A stretch of 9,393 nucleotides of DNA from Caldisericota bacterium (GTDB lineage: Bacteria > Caldisericota > Caldisericia > Cryosericales > Cryosericaceae), in assembly GCA_026390285.1 (NCBI GenBank), contig JAPLGH010000157.1, positions 1 through 9,393 on the forward strand. The letters run 5' to 3'. A program made the position numbers and the translations under genes. Shown here piece after piece: positions 1 through 6,689 of the stretch (the first letter of the stretch is position 1; every line of letters begins with the position of its first letter). The notes under the pieces were generated by a model. The model was not told the origin of the DNA, made no database searches, and saw only the letters and a list, made by a program, of their open reading frames with translations.

Positions 1-11
1 GAATTCTTCAT
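1..11 (-). CDS. mglC: Start of probable sugar ABC permease gene (mglC), cut by window edge
   Basis: On the minus strand an ATG (bases 11-9) opens the frame M-K-N and runs off the window. A ribosome-binding site GGGAGA (17-22) lies 5 nt upstream, and the gap after the mglA stop codon is only 13 nt. The gene order mglB-mglA-mglC is standard for galactose/methyl-galactoside importers, and the membrane permease is the missing part here. Only three codons are visible, so the product name rests on position and the ribosome-binding site, not on protein similarity. Confidence 0.4.
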
Positions 12-24
12 GTTCGTCTCCCTG

Positions 25-1539
25 TTACATGAGCTGCGTCGCAAGCGTCATGATGGCTTCTTGCGTCGCTTCTTTTCCCTGAAGGATGCCAGTGACACGA
101 CCTTCGCACATGACCATGATGCGGTCGGACATTCCGATGAGTTCGGGCATTTCGGAGGAAATCATGATGATGGTCTTGCCACTCTTGGCAAGTTCGGCGA
201 TGATCGAATAGAGCTCATACTTGGCACCGACGTCGATACCGCGCGTCGGTTCATCGAGAATCAGGATGTCTGGTTCCGTCATCAGCCACCTTGCGACGAT
301 CACTTTTTGCTGGTTGCCGCCCGAGAGGTATTCGAGATGAGTCGTGAGCGATGGCGTCTTGACCTTGAGCATTTCGATTTCTCTCTGGATGTCAGTGGTG
401 GCCCGTTTCTGGTCTACAAGACCGGACTTGCGCACATAGTGGCCGATGCTCGCCATGAGTGTATTGTCCAGAACGGAAAGCACCGGGAAGATGCCAGTGG
501 CCCGCCGCTCTTCGGTCAGGAGAGCGATCTTGTAGTGCTTGGCCTGAATGGGGTTTGTGATGACAACCTTCTTGCCATCAATGCGGACCGTGCCACTCCT
601 GACACCGCGCAAGCCGAAGAGAGCTTCGACCAGCTCACTTCGCTGTGCCCCGACGAGACCGCCGATGCCGAAGATCTCGCCCTTCCTCACCTCAAATGTC
701 ACGTCCTTGAACGAGTGTTCAGATATGGACGTAAGGTTCTCAACCTTGAGAACGACGTCGCTGGGAATGTTTTCTCGCGGGGGAAACATGTTTGTCAACG
801 TACGGCCGACCATCTGCTTGATGACGAACTCGGAAGTAATCTCACTCGTCTGGTAGGTACCAATGCACCTGCCATCGCGCATGATCGTGACCTCGTCCGA
901 GATTTCAAAAATCTCCTCCATGCGGTGGGAGATATAGACAATGGCGATACCCTGATCCCGAAGTCTCCTGATAATGGCAAAGAGGTGCTCAACCTCGTTC
1001 TCAGTCAGTGAAGAGGTTGGCTCGTCCATGATAATGACCTTCGAATGGTAGGACACCGCCTGAGCAATCTCCATCAATTGAATCTTGGAAGACGACAGGT
1101 TGGACACCTTGGTCGCTGGATCAATATCGATCTTGAGGTCGGCAAAAACCGCCTTGCAGTCGACATACATCTTTTTCTCATCGACGATCTTCACGATCCC
1201 GTAGTTTTTTTGTGGGAAACGGCCCAGCCAGAAGTTGTCCATGACGTTCCGCTCCGGAATAGGCAGGAGTTCCTGCTGAATCATAGCAATACCTGCATCC
1301 AGAGCCTGCTTAGTGTTCACGAATGAGACAGGCTGGCCATTCAGGACCACTTCCCCGCCATCGGCCGCATAGATACCGAACACACACTTCATCAGCGTGG
1401 ATTTTCCGGCTCCATTTTCCCCGACGATCGCATGGACCCTTCCAGGAACCACGTTCAGCGTGACATCGTCGAGGGCTTTCACACCGGGGAAGTTTTTCGA
1501 GATATTGCGCATCTCCAGAACATATTCGCTGCTAGTCAT
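25..1539 (-). CDS. mglA: Galactose/glucose (methyl-galactoside) ABC importer, double-cassette ATPase MglA
   Basis: This is the ATP-hydrolysing subunit of a CUT2-type sugar importer, 504 aa, with two fused nucleotide-binding domains on the cytoplasmic face. The first domain has Walker A GENGAGKS (40-47), a degenerate signature LSSSK (148-152), Walker B IIMDEP with E173, and switch His205. The second has a degenerate Walker A without lysine (GLVGAQRS, 294-301), an intact LSGGNQQK (405-412), and Walker B ILDEP with E430. Its switch histidine is replaced by serine (S461/S462). This asymmetry is usual for MglA/RbsA/XylG proteins. From memory the sequence aligns closely with E. coli MglA throughout (for example VGRTL, LTEERRATGI, DEPTRGIDVGAK). 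The frame is open 60 bases further upstream, through the intergenic hairpin. I chose the ATG at 1539 because GGGAGGTG (1548-1555) sits 8 nt before it and the protein then starts where MglA proteins do. It lies between mglB and a probable mglC. Confidence 0.95.
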   Translation of the reverse strand: MTSSEYVLEMRNISKNFPGVKALDDVTLNVVPGRVHAIVGENGAGKSTLMKCVFGIYAADGGEVVLNGQPVSFVNTKQALDAGIAMIQQELLPIPERNVMDNFWLGRFPQKNYGIVKIVDEKKMYVDCKAVFADLKIDIDPATKVSNLSSSKIQLMEIAQAVSYHSKVIIMDEPTSSLTENEVEHLFAIIRRLRDQGIAIVYISHRMEEIFEISDEVTIMRDGRCIGTYQTSEITSEFVIKQMVGRTLTNMFPPRENIPSDVVLKVENLTSISEHSFKDVTFEVRKGEIFGIGGLVGAQRSELVEALFGLRGVRSGTVRIDGKKVVITNPIQAKHYKIALLTEERRATGIFPVLSVLDNTLMASIGHYVRKSGLVDQKRATTDIQREIEMLKVKTPSLTTHLEYLSGGNQQKVIVARWLMTEPDILILDEPTRGIDVGAKYELYSIIAELAKSGKTIIMISSEMPELIGMSDRIMVMCEGRVTGILQGKEATQEAIMTLATQLM

Positions 1540-1547
1540 CGAGAGGA

Positions 1548-1555
1548 CACCTCCC
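1548..1555 (-). promoter_or_regulatory. Ribosome-binding site of mglA
   Basis: The minus strand reads GGGAGGTG, 8 nt before the ATG at 1539. It excludes the longer reading that would begin at 1599 inside the hairpin. The site starts only 7 nt after the 3' base of the hairpin, so hairpin folding and ribosome loading may affect each other (inference). Confidence 0.75.
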
Positions 1556-1562
1556 ATATATA

Positions 1563-1600
1563 GGTGGATAGCGTACGCTTCAGAGCGTACGCTATCCACC
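1563..1600 (-). repeat. 17-bp perfect inverted repeat (mRNA hairpin) between mglB and mglA
   Basis: The arm GGTGGATAGCGTACGCT (1563-1579) pairs without mismatch with 1584-1600 across a TCAG tetraloop (plus-strand reading). It lies 43 nt after the mglB stop and 7 nt before the mglA ribosome-binding site. On the minus strand it is followed by TATATATGGG and not a run of T, so it is not a classic intrinsic terminator. The likeliest role is a 3' stabiliser of the mglB message and a partial brake on mglA, giving more binding protein than ATPase. Such an intercistronic element is known in mgl and mal operons. Each arm also contains the 10-bp palindrome AGCGTACGCT (1570-1579 and 1584-1593), so a protein-binding site is also possible. 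Confidence 0.85.
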
Positions 1601-1643
1601 CGTCTATAACGAAATCAAGCGTTTCCTTGGAACTCGAGCGCCA

Positions 1644-2678
1644 CTATTTCGCGAGGAAGTCCTTGTAGTTGTCCTTCGTAACCTTCACGTACGGAACCCA
1701 GATGTACTTCCCAGTCGGATCCACGGTTCCGTCGGCCAGAGCAAGCGGAGCAACGTCCGACTTGACGTCCGTCGCGCCAGTAGCTAGTGCGTACGCAAGA
1801 TCAAAGGTAGCCTGACCCTGCCTGACGGCGTCGTTCAGGACGGTTCCTAGAAGAGTGCCCTGTGCAACAGCATCAAGAGCGGGAGGAGTGGCATCGACAC
1901 TGACAACCGGCATGTACTTGCCATTTGAAAAATAGCCAGCAGCCTTGAGAGCTTCAATTGCGCCGAGGCCCATGTCGTCATTGTTGGCAAACACAACTTC
2001 GATCTTGCCAGGGTTTGCGGTAAGGAATGCGGCCATCTTTTCCTGCCCCTTGACGCGGTCCCACATGGCGGTGTCTTCGGCGAGCTTCTGGACCTTGATG
2101 CCGGCTGCTTCAACAGCCTTGATCGAGAACTCCGTGCGGTACTTCGCATCCGTGTTCGACGGATCGCCCATCAGCATGACGTACTGGAGAATGCCGTCCT
2201 TGTTGAGATCAGCTTCCGGATGATTCTTCCAGTAGTCAGCGATAATCTCGCCCTGGTAGGTACCGGACTGCTGTGCCTTGGCTCCAACATAGTAAACCTT
2301 ATCCCACGCTGCCATGTCGGCTGCGACAGGCTCACGGTTGAAGAGGACAAGCGGCACATTCTTGGCTTTGGCCTTGCCGATGATGACAGACACGGCAGAT
2401 GGATCGACCATGTTGATGGCAAGAGCGGTGTCGCCCTCGGCCAGGAACTGGTCAACCTGGTCATTCTGCTTCGGCTGATCGTACTGGCTGTCCTGAACAG
2501 ACAGCAAGATCTTGCCATTTGCGGCCGATTGAATCTGGTTGCGGACGTACGACATGAACGTGTCGTCAAACTTGTAGATGGCTACACCGATTTTCGGGGT
2601 TACAACTGCTTTCTTTGCGCAGCCCACGACCGAGAACGTAAGTGCAACGGCAAGAAAAAGCAACACAATCTTCTTCAT
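1644..2678 (-). CDS. mglB: Galactose/glucose-binding lipoprotein of ABC importer (MglB)
   Basis: This is the 344-aa extracytoplasmic solute receptor that delivers hexose to the MglA/MglC transporter. Residues 1-19 form a lipoprotein signal peptide (MKK, a hydrophobic stretch, VVG), with Cys20 as the lipidation site. The mature part aligns from memory with E. coli MglB throughout: YKFDDTFM (35-42), VDP (91-93), LFNREP (112-117), DTAMWD (202-207), ANNDDMG (231-237), GTVLND (278-283). Sugar-contact positions are kept as D39, F41, N114, D177, R181, W206, N233, D262 and N282. The position of E. coli His152 is Asn175. The calcium loop DLNKDGILQ (157-165) and its partner E227 are present. The start at 2678 is set by GGGGAGGA (2685-2692), 6 nt upstream, and by the signal peptide. 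The open frame to 2744 adds 22 residues with no sense for export. Galactose or glucose is the likely ligand, but the Asn175 change leaves this open. Confidence 0.93.
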   Translation of the reverse strand: MKKIVLLFLAVALTFSVVGCAKKAVVTPKIGVAIYKFDDTFMSYVRNQIQSAANGKILLSVQDSQYDQPKQNDQVDQFLAEGDTALAINMVDPSAVSVIIGKAKAKNVPLVLFNREPVAADMAAWDKVYYVGAKAQQSGTYQGEIIADYWKNHPEADLNKDGILQYVMLMGDPSNTDAKYRTEFSIKAVEAAGIKVQKLAEDTAMWDRVKGQEKMAAFLTANPGKIEVVFANNDDMGLGAIEALKAAGYFSNGKYMPVVSVDATPPALDAVAQGTLLGTVLNDAVRQGQATFDLAYALATGATDVKSDVAPLALADGTVDPTGKYIWVPYVKVTKDNYKDFLAK

Positions 2679-2684
2679 TCTGAA

Positions 2685-2692
2685 TCCTCCCC
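2685..2692 (-). promoter_or_regulatory. Ribosome-binding site of mglB
   Basis: The minus strand reads GGGGAGGA, 6 nt before the ATG at 2678, directly after a run of seven A residues. It fixes the start at the lipoprotein signal peptide rather than at the upstream ATG (2744). Confidence 0.75.
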
Positions 2693-2744
2693 TTTTTTTG
2701 ATTGGCGCTACCACGGACGCAACAATAGTAATGTCACACAACAA

Positions 2745-2772
2745 ATGCTAGAGAGTTCGACAGGAAAGTCAA
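2745..2772 (-). promoter_or_regulatory. mglBp: Probable sigma70-type promoter of the mgl operon
   Basis: The minus strand carries TTGACT (2767-2772, five of six bases of the -35 consensus) and TAGCAT (2745-2750, four of six bases of the -10 consensus), separated by 16 nt. Transcription would start near 2738 and leave a leader of about 60 nt before mglB. It is the best -35/-10 pair I found in the gap. I saw no clear operator dyad beside it, although a direct repeat (TTGGAAGC at 2791 and TTGGAAAGC at 2802) lies upstream. Confidence 0.5.
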
Positions 2773-2845
2773 GTGTTCTCCCATTAGTGGTTGGAAGCAG
2801 CTTGGAAAGCATGTTGCACGATCATCACGGGAAGTCGGGGATTCC

Positions 2846-2854
2846 TGGTATACT
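2846..2854 (+). promoter_or_regulatory. Extended -10 promoter of the HAD hydrolase gene
   Basis: TGGTATACT contains TATACT (2849-2854, one mismatch to TATAAT) preceded directly by the TGn extension. No good -35 hexamer lies 16-18 nt upstream, as is often seen for extended -10 promoters. Transcription would begin near 2861, giving a leader of about 25 nt. The promoter points away from the mgl promoter, about 75 bp distant. Confidence 0.5.
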
Positions 2855-2885
2855 TGTTCGCATTACGAGTCACCGAGGAGAACAC

Positions 2886-3509
2886 ATGATGAAAACGTTT
2901 CTGTTTGATCTTGACGGCACGCTACTGGCCATGGACGAGCGGGAGTTCATGCACACCTATTTCGGTGAACTCTCGCGTGCCTTGCACGGCCTTGTGCCCG
3001 CGGAGGGATTTGCCGGGAACATGCTCGCGGCAACGACACGCATGCAGGCCGACACAAGTCCAGACATCAGCAACATGGAGAAGTTCAGGAGAGAATTCGA
3101 AGCAGTGTACCCGGACGTTGACCAGCAGGCCGTCTGGGACCGCATTATGGAGTTTTACGCGACAATCCTGCTCACGACCAATCCGGTTTTCCCACAGCTG
3201 GCGACGTACAAGAGACTGGCATGGGCTGGATTCTCCCCAGGTATATTCGAGTACGTCAGCACGATGGAGAATTCCAGCTACTGCAAGCCTCATGTCGAAT
3301 ACTGGCAACACGTGACCACAGTCAGGAACGTGGACCCGGCTCAGGCGGTCGCGGTAGGCAACGATTGCACCGAAGACATGTCGGCCCGTCTGGCTGGTAT
3401 CGAGACCTACCTCGTGACCGACCACGTGATCCGTGACACAGCCACTTCAGGCGCTGACCACGTCTCAGACGCCCGCGGCTTCGAGCGCTGGGTTCTCGAA
3501 AACTACTGA
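2886..3509 (+). CDS. HAD-superfamily hydrolase, phosphatase-like
   Basis: This 207-aa protein belongs to the haloacid dehalogenase superfamily, soluble enzymes that usually remove phosphate from small metabolites through an aspartyl-phosphate intermediate. Motif I is FDLDGTL (7-13), with nucleophile D8 and acid/base D10. Motif II is probably the T98 region of LLTTNP. Motif III is K134 in CKP. Motif IV is VGNDCTEDMSA, with D160 and D164 for magnesium. The helical stretch at about 17-92 is a C1-type cap. All catalytic residues are present, so the enzyme should be active. The substrate cannot be read from the sequence. The start at 2886 has GAGGAG (2875-2880) 5 nt upstream; the next codon is also ATG (2889) and could serve. 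The frame stays open far upstream, but that part lies antisense to mglB. The gene stands alone, divergent from mgl and convergent with the mannoside operon, so its link to either is unproven. Confidence 0.88.
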   Translation: MMKTFLFDLDGTLLAMDEREFMHTYFGELSRALHGLVPAEGFAGNMLAATTRMQADTSPDISNMEKFRREFEAVYPDVDQQAVWDRIMEFYATILLTTNPVFPQLATYKRLAWAGFSPGIFEYVSTMENSSYCKPHVEYWQHVTTVRNVDPAQAVAVGNDCTEDMSARLAGIETYLVTDHVIRDTATSGADHVSDARGFERWVLENY

Positions 3510-3516
3510 GTCTGGA

Positions 3517-3536
3517 GGCGTACCACGCGGTGCGCC
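3517..3536 (+). terminator. GC-rich hairpin after the HAD gene, possible terminator
   Basis: The stem GGCGTACC / GGTGCGCC (8 bp with one G-T pair, loop ACGC) begins 8 nt after the stop codon at 3509. No T run follows on either strand, so it does not fit a classic intrinsic terminator. It may mark the 3' end of the message or assist Rho-dependent ending. A competing pairing exists with a copy further downstream (see 3526-3584). Confidence 0.35.
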
Positions 3537-3584
3537 ATCACGGCGAACACGCGGCTGCCTGCCACGACGATACGCCGCACCGCG
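3526..3584. repeat. 9-bp inverted repeat in the convergent gap
   Basis: CGCGGTGCG (3526-3534) and CGCACCGCG (3576-3584) are exact reverse complements, separated by 41 nt. A second pair, GGCGTA (3517-3522) and TACGCC (3571-3576), nests around them. The gap 3510-3630 holds no convincing gene. Both the plus-strand HAD message and the minus-strand mannoside operon message would end here, so the dyads may serve as a shared ending region. Confidence 0.4.
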
Positions 3585-3630
3585 AGGTCGGACAGACCAC
3601 TGTTCAGTCTTCTACGACGCTGCGCGGCGC

Positions 3631-4179
3631 TCAATCCTCTAGGATCTCTGGCATTCGCTTGATCCGTGGATCAGTGAAGACATCATTCTCATCGGTACTC
3701 GTACTGGAGAATTCTGAGATGACCGCCCCCACGGGACCTGATTGGAACCAATGGAGAGTGTTCGGAGGAATGGTGTACTGGTAACCGGGGAGTAGCTCGA
3801 CTTCGTGAAACACTGTGTAGTATGCCTCGCTTCCTTTTGGCACCGTCGCCCTCAGATGACTCGCGGGCTCTCCCTCGACGTACAGCCAAACCTTTCCCCA
3901 CCTACAACGGAAGGTCTCCATCTTCCCCGGCCTGTCCTCCACTTGTGGGTGCTTATGTTCCGGACAAGTCTGACCGGGAAAGAGGCCGAGTTCCTTTGCA
4001 CAGTACCGGTCAGTGTTTATATAGACGACAAGTTCCAGCCCCTGATGCTCAAGGTCATCCAGACCGAACTCGGCAACTTCGATGGTTGCCTTCTCACTAG
4101 GTGTCAGGACAATACTTGCCTGGACGTACAGTTCGACCGCTCGTTCTTGTACCTTGTTCACTTCACTTCTTGTTATCAT
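3631..4179 (-). CDS. D-lyxose / D-mannose ketol-isomerase
   Basis: This 182-aa cupin enzyme belongs to the D-lyxose isomerase family (PF07385). Characterised members interconvert D-lyxose with D-xylulose and D-mannose with D-fructose, using a manganese ion. The metal ligands are visible as H75 and H77 (CPEHKHP), E88 (KMETFR) and H143 (PPNTLHWF). Their spacing (2, 13 and 68 residues from the first His) equals that of the E. coli O157 sugar isomerase (103, 105, 116, 171) as I recall it. Other family marks are KVWLYVEGE (96-104), LLPGYQYTIPP (129-139) and ISEFSS (154-159). The start at 4179 has GAGGAGGT (4186-4193), 6 nt upstream. It is the last gene of the operon, 38 nt after the fructokinase. 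Next to a beta-mannosidase and a fructokinase, mannose-to-fructose isomerisation is the more likely job here. Lyxose use is the alternative. Confidence 0.88.
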   Translation of the reverse strand: MITRSEVNKVQERAVELYVQASIVLTPSEKATIEVAEFGLDDLEHQGLELVVYINTDRYCAKELGLFPGQTCPEHKHPQVEDRPGKMETFRCRWGKVWLYVEGEPASHLRATVPKGSEAYYTVFHEVELLPGYQYTIPPNTLHWFQSGPVGAVISEFSSTSTDENDVFTDPRIKRMPEILED

Positions 4180-4217
4180 AGTGATACCTCCTCGCGTTCA
4201 CCAGTTTCCCCTGAGGG

Positions 4218-5216
4218 TCACTCTGATACGCCATCCTGCACATCCGCATTCTGGTGGAGAGAGAGGAACTCGTCCACTTCTCGAATACGTGGCATCGCAT
4301 TAGCTGCTCCATAGCGTGTACCGACAATCGTGGCTGCAGCGTTTGCGAAGGTCACGATGCCCGTGAGCTTGGGCGTCGAGAGACTTGCCAAGCCGCCATT
4401 GTTCAAGAGACCAGCGATGACGGCGGCCATGAACGAATCCCCACAACCGGTCGTATCCACGACTTCGACGCTGTCGAACGTCGGGACGCGCCAGCACGCG
4501 CCCTTGAAGGAGACCACGGCTCCGTTCCTGCCAAGAGTGACAAGAACGAGGGCGTCCACTGTGCTCCGTATCATCTTCAGACCATCTGTCACGTCCGCGA
4601 GACCCGTAACATATTCCAGGTCGTCGTCACTCATCTTGATGATGTCGACCATGCCACATATCCTGTCAAACATCTGGATGAACGTCGTCCTGTCGACTAT
4701 GAGTGAGGGCCGGACATTGGGATCAAAGGACGTGAGGAGCTTTTCCTCATGAAACCTGCCAAGCAACTCCAGATATGCGTCCGATGCAGGCTTCTCAAGG
4801 AGGGCGATTGAGCCGAAATGGTACACGGAGTAGTCTTGCGGGCTTATGCGCTCCACGTCAGAGATGGTCAACCCGGTATCGGCCGCATGGTCTCTGTAGA
4901 ACCTGAACTCGGGCTTTCCTTCCTCGTTGAGCGCGACAAAGGCAAGTGTCGTCTTCAGGGTGGAGTCCGTCTTCAAGCATTCCGTGGTGATGTTCTCGTC
5001 CGCGATGACGCTCATCAACCCTAGACTAAACTCATCGCCTCCAAGTTTCGTCAACAGAGAAGCTGGGACTCCCAGTCTTCTTAGACCGACAGCAACATTG
5101 AAGATGGAACCGCCGGGCCTCTTTTCGAAGACCGTCGTACCGGCAAGCCCCTGGCCCACATCCTTTGAAAGAAAATCAAGCAGGATTTCTCCTCCGCAGA
5201 GAACCGGTTTCAGCAT
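4218..5216 (-). CDS. PfkB-family sugar kinase, probable fructokinase
   Basis: This 332-aa cytoplasmic kinase of the ribokinase/PfkB family most likely turns fructose into fructose 6-phosphate with ATP. The N-terminal glycine motif is RPGGSIFNVAVGLRRLG (33-49). FDPNVRP (164-170) is typical of the fructokinase branch, and KMSDDDLEYVTG (194-205) matches the conserved KxSxxE-like segment. The C-terminal PfkB signature DTTGCGDSFMAA (254-265) supplies the anion hole and the catalytic base D260. Length is normal for the family. The start ATG at 5216 has AGGGAG about 9 nt upstream. It lies between the GH1 gene (86 nt gap) and the isomerase gene (38 nt gap). Fructose made by the isomerase is its logical substrate. 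Other PfkB sugars such as 2-keto-3-deoxygluconate cannot be ruled out by motif alone. Confidence 0.88.
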   Translation of the reverse strand: MLKPVLCGGEILLDFLSKDVGQGLAGTTVFEKRPGGSIFNVAVGLRRLGVPASLLTKLGGDEFSLGLMSVIADENITTECLKTDSTLKTTLAFVALNEEGKPEFRFYRDHAADTGLTISDVERISPQDYSVYHFGSIALLEKPASDAYLELLGRFHEEKLLTSFDPNVRPSLIVDRTTFIQMFDRICGMVDIIKMSDDDLEYVTGLADVTDGLKMIRSTVDALVLVTLGRNGAVVSFKGACWRVPTFDSVEVVDTTGCGDSFMAAVIAGLLNNGGLASLSTPKLTGIVTFANAAATIVGTRYGAANAMPRIREVDEFLSLHQNADVQDGVSE

Positions 5217-5302
5217 ATTGTTGCTCCCTTAGCGATAGCAGACCCTTGCAGGCTGCTTGTCGGCATGCCCATCGAAAGGAGACGTGGAGTACGCGCCGCA
5301 GC

Positions 5303-6643
5303 CTACTCGATGGTCCTGCTGCTGATCATGTCCCTGTACCACAACGCGCTGTCTTTCAGGGACCTCTCCTGCGTCTCGAAGTCGACATGCACGATCCCAA
5401 ACTTCCTCGAGTAGCCGTATCCCCATTCAAAATTGTCGAGCAGCGACCACAGGTAGTACCCGCGTATGTCCGCTCCTTGCTCGTTTGCCTCAGCTATCTT
5501 CCTCAGATGCCTCTTGACATAGTCTATGCGCTCAGTATCGTGAACATGCCCGTCACTTGCCAGGGCATCGTCAAACGCAGCTCCATTCTCCGTGATGTAG
5601 ATGGGGACCCGTGTGTACTCTCTTCGCAGTCTCAGCATGAGATCATACAGGGCTTCTGGACAAATCTCCCAGCCCATGGCCGTAGTATTCCTGGAGTCCC
5701 CTGGAACTTCCTGGTAGTTCAAGACGCCGTCCTGGACATACTTGACCAGCGAACGCGTATAGTAGTTGACTCCCAGGAAGTCATTGCTGGCCGATATCGT
5801 TTGCAGGTCTCCGTCCTTGATGAAGTCAAACCCGCCTGCAAACCTGCCAAGTGCTTCCTTCATATCCTCGGGGTAGGAGGACCTGAACACGGGATCCAGA
5901 AACCATCTGTTGGACAATCCGTCGGATCTGGAAGCTGCTTCCACGTCTTCCCTGGAGTTTGACGCAGGATACGAGGGCGTCAGATTGAGCGTTATTCCGA
6001 TTTTGCTGTCCTTGAATCCGCATTCCCTGAATGCTTCGACTGCAACTCCATGAGAAAGCAAGATGTGGTGAGCTGCAATCAGAGCTTCTCCCAGATTCTT
6101 GTGACCAGGCGCATGAACTCCCAGGTCATATCCCAGAATCGACGCGCAGAATGGCTCATTATGGGTTATCCAGAGCTTCACGGAATCACTGAGTTCCTCA
6201 AAGACTCTTGTCGCATATTCCTTGAACCATGTGACTGACTCTCTATTCAGCCATGCTCCTCTCTCGTAAGCCCACATCGGCAAATCCCAATGATAAAGAG
6301 TCACCATGGGCTCTATGCCGTTCTGTTTCAGTTCGCGTATCAAGTTCCTGTAGAACTCCATCCCTTTCGGGTCGTAGACCCCATACGCCGGGAACACCCT
6401 GGACCACGAAATTGAAAACCTGTATGAATCGATTCCCAGCTCCCTCAAGATCCCGACATCTTCTCTGTACCTGTGATAGTGATCACAGGTAATGTCGCCG
6501 GTCTGCCCTTCAAAGACGTTGCCCGGCGTCCTGCAGAACGTATCCCAGATGGATGGGGTTCTGCCGTTTTCTGCCACAGCTCCTTCAATTTGATAGGCTG
6601 ATGTCGCCACGCCAAACTTGAAATCTTTCGCGAATGTTACCAT
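5303..6643 (-). CDS. GH1 beta-glycosidase (beta-glucosidase type)
   Basis: This 446-aa enzyme of glycoside hydrolase family 1 is a retaining exo-acting (beta/alpha)8-barrel with no signal peptide, so it is cytoplasmic. The N-terminal family signature is FKFGVATSAYQIEGA (8-22). The acid/base is E163 in WITHNEPF (158-165), and the nucleophile is E352 in YITENGAAF (349-357). Glycone-binding residues are Q18, H118 (YHWD), N162, and E406/W407 in LLDNFEWGYGYS (401-412). All expected catalytic residues are present and the length is normal. The start at 6643 is preceded by GAGGGGTGAT on the message, and the FAKDFKFG start fits the family. Substrate is probably a beta-glucoside or mixed beta-gluco/manno-oligosaccharide released from glucomannan. 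GH1 members also act on galactosides, fucosides and mannosides, so the sugar is open. The gene sits 46 nt after the beta-mannosidase. Confidence 0.93.
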   Translation of the reverse strand: MVTFAKDFKFGVATSAYQIEGAVAENGRTPSIWDTFCRTPGNVFEGQTGDITCDHYHRYREDVGILRELGIDSYRFSISWSRVFPAYGVYDPKGMEFYRNLIRELKQNGIEPMVTLYHWDLPMWAYERGAWLNRESVTWFKEYATRVFEELSDSVKLWITHNEPFCASILGYDLGVHAPGHKNLGEALIAAHHILLSHGVAVEAFRECGFKDSKIGITLNLTPSYPASNSREDVEAASRSDGLSNRWFLDPVFRSSYPEDMKEALGRFAGGFDFIKDGDLQTISASNDFLGVNYYTRSLVKYVQDGVLNYQEVPGDSRNTTAMGWEICPEALYDLMLRLRREYTRVPIYITENGAAFDDALASDGHVHDTERIDYVKRHLRKIAEANEQGADIRGYYLWSLLDNFEWGYGYSRKFGIVHVDFETQERSLKDSALWYRDMISSRTIE

Positions 6644-6689
6644 ATCACCCCTCGCTCCTGTTTGTCGTTGTTGTCCCTCGAAACCGTCT

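Noticed and set aside
1..6. EcoRI site GAATTC at the very first base, a possible cloning boundary
   Set aside because: Other GAATTC sites occur inside the window (for example 3093-3098) and the mglC start reads through this one, so it may be chance.
10..1011. Long plus-strand open frame (333 codons) opposite mglA
   Set aside because: It is a mirror frame of a well-supported ABC ATPase gene. Its translation is rich in His and Asp and resembles no family I know, and it has no ribosome-binding site of note.
1563..1600. Intrinsic terminator after mglB
   Set aside because: The stem is strong enough, but no T run follows on the minus strand and mglA with its own ribosome-binding site comes at once. 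A processing or stabilising hairpin fits better.
2220..2885. Upstream in-frame extension of the HAD gene
   Set aside because: It runs antisense through mglB. The HAD fold begins at 2886 with its own ribosome-binding site and promoter.
5217..5302. Possible regulatory element in the gap between the GH1 and kinase genes
   Set aside because: Only short dyads such as GGCATGCC are visible. There is no stable hairpin, T run or clear promoter.
5165..5962. Plus-strand open frame (265 codons) opposite the GH1 gene and kinase start
   Set aside because: It spans two real minus-strand genes and their gap, with no family motifs or ribosome-binding site.
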